NCBI RefSeq assembly: GCF_020529025.1 | Contig: NZ_JACNMM010000008.1 | Span: 186,001 to 250,000 of the forward strand | From: Oceaniglobus trochenteri | GTDB taxonomy: Bacteria > Pseudomonadota > Alphaproteobacteria > Rhodobacterales > Rhodobacteraceae | Direction of reading: 5' to 3' | DNA length: 64,000 bases | Part shown: piece by piece, positions 1 through 8,567 of the stretch | Layout: each line of letters opens with the position of its first letter | Numbering within the stretch: position 1 is the stretch's first letter | Translations under genes and position numbers: made by a program | The notes under the pieces: model-generated | Seen by the model: the letters and a program-made list of their open reading frames with translations, nothing else | What the model was told of the DNA's origin: nothing | The model's database searches: none

Positions 1-814
1 CGCGTTTCAGCGCGGTGATCAGAAGGTCGGCATTGGCATAGGCCACCTTGTCCAGAACCATCTGATCCAGTCTCGTGAGCGATTTCGTGAAGGAATCGGC
101 CTTCTGTTGGACCGAATTGGTCGGGCGACCGTTCTCGATGGTGTCGAGCGCCCCTTGCACGTTCTCAACACCGCTTTCGGGCGCAAGGATCAGATCCAGA
201 ACCTTGGCTTGTGTCGTGCGGGTCTGTTCGGACAGAAGCTTAAGTTCGGTCTGTTTGCTCGCCAGGGCCTTGCCCACAAGGCGGCTGCGGCTGTCGGGCG
301 TCAGGTCTTTCCAGATCTTGACGGCAAGCTGAATGGTGCGGGTGTTCAGGCCGATCGCTTTGGCGGTGTCTTCTGCAAACGAAAAGATTTCGTTTGCAGC
401 ACCATTCTTGGCATTTGCACCGGCGACGCCCGCTTTCGTCTCCGGATGCAGCTTCTCATATACCCGTTTCAGCTCGAACAGGTGGCGGCAGCGGTCCAGC
501 GCCTTCAGCTCGTGCCGTCCGAGGTTCTCCATCACCTCTTCCAGACGCGCCTCGTCGTCGCTCCGGGCGGTGGACAGGCGGGCCGCGATATGGGTTGCGC
601 CGTTGCGCTGAACGGCGGCGATGCGGTGAAGCCCGGTGACCAGGCAATAGCCGGCCTCGCCGTCGCGCTGACGTACGGTGATCGGGTTGGTCAGCCCCTG
701 TTCGGCGATGATCGCGGCCAATCCATCGGCCCAGGCCGGATCAAGTACGCGCGCCCGATCATCGGGGATGGTGATGTCGGCAAGCGGTATCGTGACCATC
801 GTGTCCTCGCCCAT
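1..814 (-). CDS. ParB/Srx-fold (ParB-like nuclease domain) protein of Mu-like phage, partial
   Basis: This open frame begins with MGEDTMVTIPLADITIPDD and runs off the left edge, so the C-terminus is missing. After the start come a short beta-rich segment, the pattern LxNPITVR, then GYCLVTGLHRIAAVQRNG and EEVMENLGRHELKALDR. These match the ParB-like N-terminal domain (the GxHRxAA box and the E-N-L-x-R box). The ATG overlaps the stop of the upstream gene as ATGA, so translation is probably coupled. ParB-like proteins sit in the same early operon of Mu-like phages of alphaproteobacteria. A partition or regulatory role is inferred from the family only. A start at 799 is also possible. Confidence 0.7.
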   Translation of the reverse strand, partial: MGEDTMVTIPLADITIPDDRARVLDPAWADGLAAIIAEQGLTNPITVRQRDGEAGYCLVTGLHRIAAVQRNGATHIAARLSTARSDDEARLEEVMENLGRHELKALDRCRHLFELKRVYEKLHPETKAGVAGANAKNGAANEIFSFAEDTAKAIGLNTRTIQLAVKIWKDLTPDSRSRLVGKALASKQTELKLLSEQTRTTQAKVLDLILAPESGVENVQGALDTIENGRPTNSVQQKADSFTKSLTRLDQMVLDKVAYANADLLITALKR

Positions 815-1218
815 CAAAGCACCCACCATGTGGCCAGCCACAGACAGATCAACGGCCAGATCGCCACCACAAAGACCACACCGGCAAGCCAGCCGAGGCC
901 ACGGCGCATCGGCACATCCGGCCCACAGTTGGGCCAGTCCATCAGGGTTTCGGTTTCGATCGAAGCCTCCTCCGCCTTGCGCTCCAGCGTCTCGAGAACG
1001 CGGGTGGCGGTATCGCGGTCCATCCAGTTTCCGCGAAGGATAAGGAATCGGGCGGCTGATCTGACCTGTGCGTCACTTGCTTCAGCGCTGCGCAGCGTCA
1101 GCTGCGCCTTGCAGATCATGGCGCAGGCCTCAGTCGTCGGCAGGATCGGGGCCTCGGAAGGACCGCTGACCGCAGGCATGTCCGAAGGGCGCGGCGGGGC
1201 TGACAGAATACCGGTCAT
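814..1218 (-). CDS. Hypothetical phage early protein with a C-terminal membrane segment
   Basis: A 134-residue protein that I do not recognise. The first two thirds are soluble and partly charged. The last about 25 residues are a strongly hydrophobic stretch rich in Trp, Val and Leu (WLAGVVFVVAIWPLICLWL) ending in WWVL. This suggests a tail-anchored or single-span inner-membrane protein. Its ATG overlaps the ner stop codon as ATGA, and its own stop overlaps the start of the ParB-like gene the same way, so it belongs to the leftward early operon. An internal ATG could give a shorter product. Confidence 0.5.
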   Translation of the reverse strand: MTGILSAPPRPSDMPAVSGPSEAPILPTTEACAMICKAQLTLRSAEASDAQVRSAARFLILRGNWMDRDTATRVLETLERKAEEASIETETLMDWPNCGPDVPMRRGLGWLAGVVFVVAIWPLICLWLATWWVL

Positions 1219-1529
1219 TGCGCGGCGATCCTGTCAGATCCGCCGACAGACTTTTTCCTGTCCACCGGGGGATATTTCTTGGTATCCAGAATCCGGGGAC
1301 CACCCTTGGGATACCGACTCGGCCAAAGGCTCTCGGGCTTGTAGCCCAGAAAGTCGGCAATCGCCTTCTGGGCCGCATAGTTGGTGGCGTTCTTGACCTT
1401 ACCGCAGGCGGTGCGGGTCAGACCGGAACGAACGGACAGCTCGCCAAAGGTCATACCTTTGCGATGCAGGGCGGCTTTGATGCCTTCCCAGTCCAGGGCG
1501 GGGGTTTTGTCGCGGTCGTGCGATGACAT
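1215..1529 (-). CDS. Ner-like DNA-binding regulator (Mu Ner / Nlp family)
   Basis: A 104-residue protein carrying a lambda-repressor-like helix-turn-helix in residues about 15-75: WEGIKAALHRKGMTFGELS, then NYAAQKAIADFLG, then ESLWPSRYPKGG. The E-x-x-W-P-S-R-Y box is the hallmark of Mu Ner and bacterial Nlp/SfsB. In Mu, Ner is the first gene of the early operon and turns down early and repressor transcription. Gene position and leftward orientation fit that role. A GGAGAG ribosome-binding site lies about 8 nt before the ATG. Its 3' end overlaps the next gene by 4 nt. Confidence 0.8.
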   Translation of the reverse strand: MSSHDRDKTPALDWEGIKAALHRKGMTFGELSVRSGLTRTACGKVKNATNYAAQKAIADFLGYKPESLWPSRYPKGGPRILDTKKYPPVDRKKSVGGSDRIAAQ

Positions 1530-1549
1530 GGGGGGTCTCTCCGATTGGG

Positions 1550-1578
1550 AGCGGGTGGTTGGACACCCGCTTCTTTTT
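1550..1578 (+). terminator. Candidate hairpin with T-run between ner and the repressor
   Basis: AGCGGGTG (1550-1557) and CACCCGCT (1564-1571) form a perfect 8-bp stem with a 6-nt loop. TTCTTTTT follows on the plus strand. It looks like an intrinsic terminator that would stop rightward transcripts before the repressor gene. On the minus strand the same stem sits in the 5' leader of ner. The function is inferred. Confidence 0.35.
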
Positions 1579-1635
1579 GGCTCGATTGGCTAAACAGCGC
1601 CGCTCTTGAACGGCGCGCAACTATAGGGATAGCGG

Positions 1636-1684
1636 TTTTCTGCCACCAATCAAGCAGAAAAGCGTTAAAATGGTGATTTTCTGC
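1636..1684. promoter_or_regulatory. Probable repressor/Ner operator: three TTTTCTGC half-sites
   Basis: TTTTCTGC occurs at 1636-1643 and again at 1677-1684, and its reverse complement GCAGAAAA occurs at 1654-1661. The first two form an inverted repeat with a 10-bp gap. The third overlaps the start of the repressor frame. The cluster lies between the divergent ner and repressor genes, where Mu-like phages place their operators. Which protein binds is inferred, not shown. Confidence 0.5.
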
Positions 1685-2424
1685 CTATTGTTTCGAAAAC
1701 TCTCGGCGATAGAATACGGGAATCTGCCGATAGATTGGGCGGTCTTGATGCGTTGGCCGACGCGATGGCCGCCACCAAGCGGCGGACCCTGACCGACTAT
1801 GTTTCCAATAAGACCGAGCCTCGCGCTTCTGTGATTGCAGAAATCTGTGATCTAACAGGCGTCGATATCGACTGGTTGATCAGGGGCGGCTCTCACATAT
1901 CTCCGCTTGCCGGGGCGCAGAAATCTGCCAGCGGCCTCATCGCCTCGGAGGCTCTAAAGCAACCTTCTCGCTTGCCGAAACTTGAAATTGAGAGATCGGA
2001 TCTGGAAACTGGTCTGACCCGGATTCCCCAGTTTGACATCAACGCCTCCGCTGGTCCTGGCGCCTTGCCTGGGAACGAGGCCGTTGCAAGCGTCGTTTCC
2101 TTTGAGACAAGTTTCCTGCGTGATCTGGGCGCCAGGCCCGACGCGTGCTCGGCGATCTGGGTCAAGGGCGACAGTATGGAGCCGACAATCCCCGACCGTT
2201 CCGTCGCCATCATCGATCACAGTCAGACCTCCGTCAAAAACGGCTGCATCTACGTGCTGAACGTCCAGGATGATCTTCTTGTCAAACGCGTGCGCCGCAA
2301 GATCGACGGCACCATCGAGCTGGTGTCGGACAACGACCGATACCCAGTCGAGCCCATAGCCCCCGACCGCGCGGCCCAGCTCCGCGTCATCGGGCGTGTC
2401 GTCTATTTTTGCAGGGAGCCGTGA
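1681..2424 (+). CDS. Phage c repressor, HTH plus S24 (LexA-like) peptidase domain
   Basis: The N-terminal about 65 residues form a lambda-repressor-like helix-turn-helix (GDRIRESADRLGGLDALADA ... TLTDYVSNKTEPRASVIAEI). The C-terminal half is an S24/LexA-type domain with the serine in KGDSMEPTIPD and the lysine in DDLLVKRVRRK. Such repressors hold the prophage lysogenic and may self-cleave under SOS-type signals. No ATG, GTG or upstream TTG exists between an in-frame stop at 1666 and residue 1. The HTH requires translation from about 1681-1690, so CTG at 1681 or ATT at 1687 are the only candidates. A TTG at 1735 would remove the first helix. The stop overlaps the next ATG (TGATG). Confidence 0.75.
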   Translation: MPIVSKTLGDRIRESADRLGGLDALADAMAATKRRTLTDYVSNKTEPRASVIAEICDLTGVDIDWLIRGGSHISPLAGAQKSASGLIASEALKQPSRLPKLEIERSDLETGLTRIPQFDINASAGPGALPGNEAVASVVSFETSFLRDLGARPDACSAIWVKGDSMEPTIPDRSVAIIDHSQTSVKNGCIYVLNVQDDLLVKRVRRKIDGTIELVSDNDRYPVEPIAPDRAAQLRVIGRVVYFCREP

Positions 2425-2816
2425 TGTCGGAGAATCTAAGACCAGTACTGTGGTCAGGCTTGATGGTCTGGCTTCTCGTCGGGTGCGCAACTGTCACTGA
2501 AGATGAGTTTCAGCGCCAGCCGTTTGAAGCTGAGCAGGTAGTGACAGATGACTACCTTACAATCTATCGCCGTACGCTCAGTGGAGCACGTGTCTGTACC
2601 AGCGGAGAGGGATTGGACGATCAACTATATGAGGAAAAGCGTTACGGGGAGATCTATGTATTTGCTCACGTATTTGAGGTACATCCGAGGCTCTTAATCC
2701 GCATTGAAGATCGCGGCGGGCAAACAGCCATCAAGGTTAAGACCGCCGATACGGTGGGGCGCAAGGGCGCTCGTGAGCAGGGTTTTAAGTGGGCGAGAGG
2801 CTATCGGGGGTGCTAG
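2424..2816 (+). CDS. Small phage-borne lipoprotein
   Basis: A 130-residue protein with a lipoprotein signal: MSENLRPVLWSG, a hydrophobic core, and the lipobox LVGC with Cys at about residue 20. The mature part is mixed in charge and ends with a Cys. No enzyme motif is visible. It starts within the repressor stop codon (TGATG) behind GGGAG, so it is expressed with the repressor from the prophage. Lipoproteins in this position of temperate phages often block superinfection or alter the envelope, but here that is only a suggestion from context. Confidence 0.55.
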   Translation: MSENLRPVLWSGLMVWLLVGCATVTEDEFQRQPFEAEQVVTDDYLTIYRRTLSGARVCTSGEGLDDQLYEEKRYGEIYVFAHVFEVHPRLLIRIEDRGGQTAIKVKTADTVGRKGAREQGFKWARGYRGC

Positions 2817-3025
2817 TTGAAAATGACCTCGCTCTCTCCTCGGCACGCTGCCTCCGGTGAATGGATGGGCCGCAACGGAGGCGCGGCCCCCGATTTGACC
2901 CAGCAATCTACTTGATCCGGCGACACACAGAGCTCTTTGACACATCGGTCAAATGCTTGGTCGGCCTTGGCGGAGGCGACGTTTAGGGTAAGACCAGCCA
3001 TGGCGATGGCAAATAGAAAACGCAT
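2813..3025 (-). CDS. Small secreted cysteine-containing protein
   Basis: About 70 residues starting MRFLFAIAMAGLTLNVASAK, a typical Sec signal peptide with a likely cleavage after AKA. The mature part (DQAFDRCVKELCVSPDQVD) has four cysteines, which suggests disulfide-bonded periplasmic folding. I chose the ATG at 3025 because GGAG lies 7 nt upstream. The longer reading from 3106 adds an unconvincing leader. It converges with the lipoprotein gene, overlapping it by 4 nt. No family recognised. Confidence 0.45.
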   Translation of the reverse strand: MRFLFAIAMAGLTLNVASAKADQAFDRCVKELCVSPDQVDCWVKSGAAPPLRPIHSPEAACRGESEVIFN

Positions 3026-3182
3026 CAGTTTCTCCATTTGGGGTGACGCCTCGATCATGAAATGGCCGCCGGAGTTAGTCCAGAAATTTGATAGGTCTGA
3101 CCACAAACCCGCTTTCGTAAATCGTGCGACAAAACTAAATGTTCCTGCTATGTTCCTATTCGTAGCAGCAAGGAACCCACCC

Positions 3183-3995
3183 GTGACAATCGCCCCTCAT
3201 CCCGTCGCCCCCATCCGACCTATCGCTCCCTGGCAGGGCGGCAAACGCAATCTGGCCAAACGGATCTGCACGCTGATCGACGCAACGCCGCACGACACCT
3301 ATGCCGAACCTTTCGTCGGTATGGGCGGCATCTTCCTGCGCCGTGCATTGCGTCCGAAGGCCGAGGTGATCAACGACTACGGGCGTGACGTTTCCAATCT
3401 CTTCCGCATCCTTCAGCGCCATTATCCGCAGTTCCTCGATACCTTGCGGTTTCAGCTGACCACTCGCGCCGAATTCTACCGCCTTGTCGAAACCCCAGCT
3501 GAAACGCTGACCGATCTGGAACGGGCCGCGCGGTTCCTGTACCTGCAGCGGACCGCATTCGGCGGCAAGGTTTCTGGCCGAAACTTCGGCGTAACTCCGG
3601 ATCGCCCCGGCCGCTTCAACCTGTCCACCCTGGAACCGATGCTGGAAGATCTCCACAGTCGTCTGGCCGGTGTCGTCATCGAGTGCCTGGACTATGCGGA
3701 ATTCATCGACCGTTATGACCGGCCTGGCACCCTGTTCTACCTTGATCCGCCCTATTGGGGGTGCGAGGGCGACTATGGCAAAGCCATGTTCGAGCGCTCC
3801 GACTTCGACCGCCTGGCAAAGCAGCTGGCGGCGCTGAAGGGGCAGTTCATCCTGTCGATCAATGATGTGCCGCCGATTCGCAGTGCGTTTTCCGGTTTCG
3901 ATCTGACAGAGCTTTCGGTCTCCTACACGATCGGGAAAACTGGACGTGGCAATCCTCGCGCCGAACTGCTGATCAGCAATCGTCCGCTGCTGTAA
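3183..3995 (+). CDS. D12-class N6-adenine DNA methyltransferase (Dam-like), phage cargo
   Basis: A 270-residue enzyme that would transfer a methyl group from S-adenosylmethionine to N6 of adenine in DNA. Visible motifs are PWQGGKRNLAKRI near the N-terminus, the AdoMet-binding box FVGMGG at residues 44-49, and the catalytic DPPY at 188-191. These are in the order of the D12/Dam (alpha) class. The length is normal for the family. The GTG start is favoured because AAGGA precedes it by about 9 nt; an in-frame ATG at 3150 is the alternative. No restriction endonuclease is adjacent, so it reads as an orphan phage methyltransferase that protects or marks phage DNA. The target sequence cannot be predicted. 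Confidence 0.8.
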   Translation: MTIAPHPVAPIRPIAPWQGGKRNLAKRICTLIDATPHDTYAEPFVGMGGIFLRRALRPKAEVINDYGRDVSNLFRILQRHYPQFLDTLRFQLTTRAEFYRLVETPAETLTDLERAARFLYLQRTAFGGKVSGRNFGVTPDRPGRFNLSTLEPMLEDLHSRLAGVVIECLDYAEFIDRYDRPGTLFYLDPPYWGCEGDYGKAMFERSDFDRLAKQLAALKGQFILSINDVPPIRSAFSGFDLTELSVSYTIGKTGRGNPRAELLISNRPLL

Positions 3996-4514
3996 GAGCG
4001 ACCGGCGACCGTCAGAAACTCGGCCGATTTCCATTTTTTGACGGTCAGTGTTTGGCCGTTGGCCGCGAGCGGTCAACGGCGCTATCTATCGCGCCTTTTC
4101 AATAGCTTGCGGGAACTCTGACCGACTGATTGAACTCTGACGCATCGGTCAGAGTTCAATCTTTGACCTACATGCTGATCTCATCCGCATCTCAGGTGGC
4201 AGAGGGTGCCACAGAAGCACTCAAACCCCTGTATTCATTGGCTGGCCTGATACTGTGCCAATGCCGTCTATTGCGCTTTGCAGGCCAACCTTTCGCAATC
4301 TCCCGCCGCGCGGACGCATGCAATAGCGCAAATTCCCGTCCATCACTCGCAGTGTGCCTCCCAGGCAGCAACCGCCCACTTTCCGCGCGATTTCAATGCC
4401 ATACGCACTTCATGCTTGATTTTCCGCCTAGTCCAGAAGCTAGTGTCCCCCTACACGATTGCAGGGTGGGGCAGGATCGTTAAGCTGATCCCTGAAAACG
4501 CAGGAGTAGAAATC
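3996..4514. other. Non-coding phage terminus region and junction with the host
   Basis: I find no credible gene here. The first half is packed with repeats around GGTCA/TGACC and GAACTCTGAC (see the repeat entry). The second half (4170-4450) has lower G+C than the host and several CAATAG/GCGCAA-like words. This layout is expected of a Mu-type left end carrying transposase-binding sites. The exact phage-host junction is probably within 4440-4460, just upstream of the ABM gene. Confidence 0.45.
4007..4168. repeat. Cluster of GAACTCTGAC / GGTCA repeats with a 32-bp near-palindrome
   Basis: GAACTCTGAC lies at 4113-4122 and 4132-4141, and its reverse complement at 4148-4157. The last two sit in a perfect 13-bp inverted repeat (4129-4141 and 4148-4160, 6-bp centre). 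GACCGTCA (4007-4014) and TGACGGTC (4039-4046) form a further inverted pair, and TTGACC ends the cluster at about 4163-4168. These may be transposase sites of the phage left end. Confidence 0.5.
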
Positions 4515-4823
4515 ATGTCAGCCATCGTTCACGTCGTCGCCGTTCTGGAAACCAAACCCGGCACGCGCGATGCCGTCCTGGCCGCCTTTGCCGACAACCT
4601 GCCCGCCGTCCTGGCCGAGAAGGGCTGCCTGAAATATGTGCCCACCGTGGATACCGAAACCTCGGCCGCGCCCTATGGCCCGGACACCATCGTGGTGATC
4701 GAAGAGTGGGAAACCCAGGGCGATCTGGACGCCCACGCCGTTGCCCCGCACATGGCCAAGTTCAGCCAGCGCATCGGCGATCACATCATCGGGCGGCGCA
4801 TCCACGTGATGACGCAGGCCTGA
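4515..4823 (+). CDS. Antibiotic biosynthesis monooxygenase (ABM) domain protein
   Basis: A 102-residue single-domain protein of the ABM/YgiN superfamily. It starts MSAIVHVVAVLETKPG and carries the usual segment IVVIEEWETQGDLDAH, then HMAKFSQRIGD. Members form ferredoxin-like dimeric alpha/beta barrels and include quinol monooxygenases and heme- or polyketide-modifying enzymes. The substrate cannot be told from sequence. CAGGAG precedes the ATG by about 8 nt. It converges with katG across a shared hairpin. If the prophage junction is near 4455, its promoter region is short or phage-derived. Confidence 0.7.
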   Translation: MSAIVHVVAVLETKPGTRDAVLAAFADNLPAVLAEKGCLKYVPTVDTETSAAPYGPDTIVVIEEWETQGDLDAHAVAPHMAKFSQRIGDHIIGRRIHVMTQA

Positions 4824-4837
4824 CCATACAATGAAAG

Positions 4838-4865
4838 ACGGCGCCCCGATTTCCCGGGGCGCCGT
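4838..4865. terminator. Bidirectional hairpin between the ABM gene and katG
   Basis: ACGGCGCCCCG (4838-4848) and CGGGGCGCCGT (4855-4865) form a perfect 11-bp stem with a 6-nt loop between convergent genes. There is no long T-run on either side, so termination is likely but unproven. Confidence 0.65.
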
Positions 4866-4883
4866 TCTGGTGCGAGGGGCCGA

Positions 4884-7210
<2,327 letters not shown>

Positions 7211-8143
7211 ATGAGCAACGTCACCCTCAAGCAGTTCCGCTATTTCGAGGCTTTGGCCCGCCATGGCCATTTCGGGCGGGCCGCCGATGCCTGCGCAATC
7301 TCGCAACCGGCCTTGTCGATGCAGATTAAGGAACTGGAGGACGCCCTCGGCACCCCGTTGTTCGAGCGCGGCCCGCGACAAGTGCGCCTGACCAGCTTTG
7401 GCGAGGCTTTCGGCCAGCGAGTGCGGGACATCCTGCGCAGTGTCGATGAATTGACCGACCTGGCGCGCGCCGCGGGGGACGGGTTGGTCGGGCGGCTGCG
7501 GTTGGGGGTGATTCCCACCGTTGCCCCCTATCTTCTGCCACGGCTGATCGGCGATCTGGGGCGGGCCTATCCCGGCATCGACCTGCATGTGCGCGAAACC
7601 CTGACCCCACGCCTGCTCGAAGAACTGAGCGAGGGCCGTCTTGATGCCGCGATCCTGGCCCTGCCCGTGGCGGAACCTGCCTTGCAGGAGGAACCGCTGT
7701 TCGAGGAGGAATTCGTTTTGGTCCGCCCCCGGGCGGATGCGCACCGCCCGGTGCCGGATGGGGAAACCCTGCTTCGGATGCGCCTGTTGCTGCTGGAAGA
7801 GGGGCATTGCTTTCGGGATCAGGCGCTTGCCTTCTGCAATGTCCATTCGGGTTTGCCGCGTGACGGGCTGGACGGCAGTTCGCTGGCCACTCTGGTTCAG
7901 CTTGTGGGCGCCGGTGTGGGGGTGACGCTTATTCCGGAAATGGCGGTGCCGGTCGAAACCCGGTCGGCGCCGGTGGCGGTGGCGCGTTTCGCCCGGCCCC
8001 GGCCCAGCCGCACCATCGGCATGGTCTGGCGCCGCTCCAGTCCGCTTGCGGCCCAACTGGCGACAATGGCCGAGGTGGTGCGCCGTTCGGGCGAGGCATT
8101 GCGCAGCGCGGGCGCTGTCACGGATGGGCAGGCGCCCGAGTGA
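7211..8143 (+). CDS. oxyR: Hydrogen-peroxide sensor and LysR-type regulator OxyR
   Basis: A 310-residue LysR-type protein. The winged helix-turn-helix covers residues about 4-62 (FRYFEALARHGHFGRAADAC ... QPALSMQIKELEDALG). The effector domain follows. The two redox cysteines of OxyR are present at residues 200 and 209 in GHCFRDQALAFCN, matching the peroxide-forming disulfide of OxyR. This separates it from generic LysR regulators. It is divergent from katG with 113 bp between the starts. On oxidation it would activate katG and usually represses its own gene. Confidence 0.92.
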   Translation: MSNVTLKQFRYFEALARHGHFGRAADACAISQPALSMQIKELEDALGTPLFERGPRQVRLTSFGEAFGQRVRDILRSVDELTDLARAAGDGLVGRLRLGVIPTVAPYLLPRLIGDLGRAYPGIDLHVRETLTPRLLEELSEGRLDAAILALPVAEPALQEEPLFEEEFVLVRPRADAHRPVPDGETLLRMRLLLLEEGHCFRDQALAFCNVHSGLPRDGLDGSSLATLVQLVGAGVGVTLIPEMAVPVETRSAPVAVARFARPRPSRTIGMVWRRSSPLAAQLATMAEVVRRSGEALRSAGAVTDGQAPE

Positions 8144-8271
8144 CGATCGGCCGATACACGATTGTCTCAGCCCCCGATTGGGCCCCGCGCCGGGCTGTGG
8201 CCGGGTAGGGGGCGCGCCATGACGTGCCGGTCCCGGCGTGAAAGGCAGGAGTTTCGAGACCGGAAAACAGA

Positions 8272-8293
8272 AAGGCCGCCCGAAGGCGGCCTT
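8272..8293 (-). terminator. Terminator after tRNA-Gly
   Basis: AAGGCCGCC (8272-8280), loop CGAA, GGCGGCCTT (8285-8293) form a perfect 9-bp tetraloop hairpin. On the minus strand it is followed by TTTCTGTTTT, so it should end the tRNA transcript. It may also stop oxyR read-through from the other side. Confidence 0.75.
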
Positions 8294-8323
8294 GTCTAAC
8301 TAACCGTGGGTATTCGGTTATTT

Positions 8324-8398
8324 TGGAGCGGGCGAGGCGATTCGAACGCCCGACCCTAACCTTGGCAAGGTTATGCTCTACCCCTGAGCTACGCCCGC
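8324..8398 (-). tRNA. tRNA-Gly (anticodon GCC)
   Basis: The minus strand folds as a 75-nt cloverleaf with an encoded CCA. The acceptor GCGGGCG pairs with CGCCCGC. The D arm is GCTC/GAGC, and the anticodon loop TTGCCAA sits between TAACC and GGTTA, giving anticodon GCC. The T arm carries TTCGAAT. It lies between the oxyR and pyc genes, followed by its own hairpin terminator. Confidence 0.95.
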
Positions 8399-8515
8399 TT
8401 CCTTGTGTGGCGGAATACTCAGTCTGGCGGGGGGCTGCAAGTGGAAATTTGCCCCGAAGGGCAAAAAATGTCGCTGCCCTGCGAATGACTGTTCCGGCGT
8501 GCGGAGGGGGCAACG

Positions 8516-8546
8516 AAAAACGCCCCGGCCTTTCGGTCGGGGCGTC
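8516..8546 (-). terminator. Terminator of pyc
   Basis: The stem ACGCCCCGGCC (8520-8530) with GGTCGGGGCGT (8535-8545) has one mismatch and a 4-nt loop. On the minus strand it is followed by a run of five T. It lies about 20 bp after the pyc stop codon. Confidence 0.75.
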
Positions 8547-8567
8547 GGAAAGCGATGTGAAATCCGC

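Larger units (their letters stand above)
1..4455. mobile_element. Left end of a Mu-like transposable prophage (continues off the left edge)
   Basis: A Ner-type regulator and an S24 repressor are divergently arranged around a short operator region. Genes downstream of ner, including a ParB-like protein, run leftwards. This is the early-region layout of Mu-like phages, and it puts the phage left end on the right, after the methyltransferase gene. The transposase genes expected next lie beyond position 1. The right boundary is an estimate. Base composition stays lower than in the host until about 4450, and a phage-inward TGTA...-type terminus can be read on the minus strand near 4454. The other end is not visible, so no target duplication can be checked. 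Confidence 0.7.

Noticed and set aside
4130-4483. 117-codon plus-strand frame across the phage-host junction
   Set aside because: It starts inside the inverted repeat, has no ribosome-binding site and no recognisable domain.
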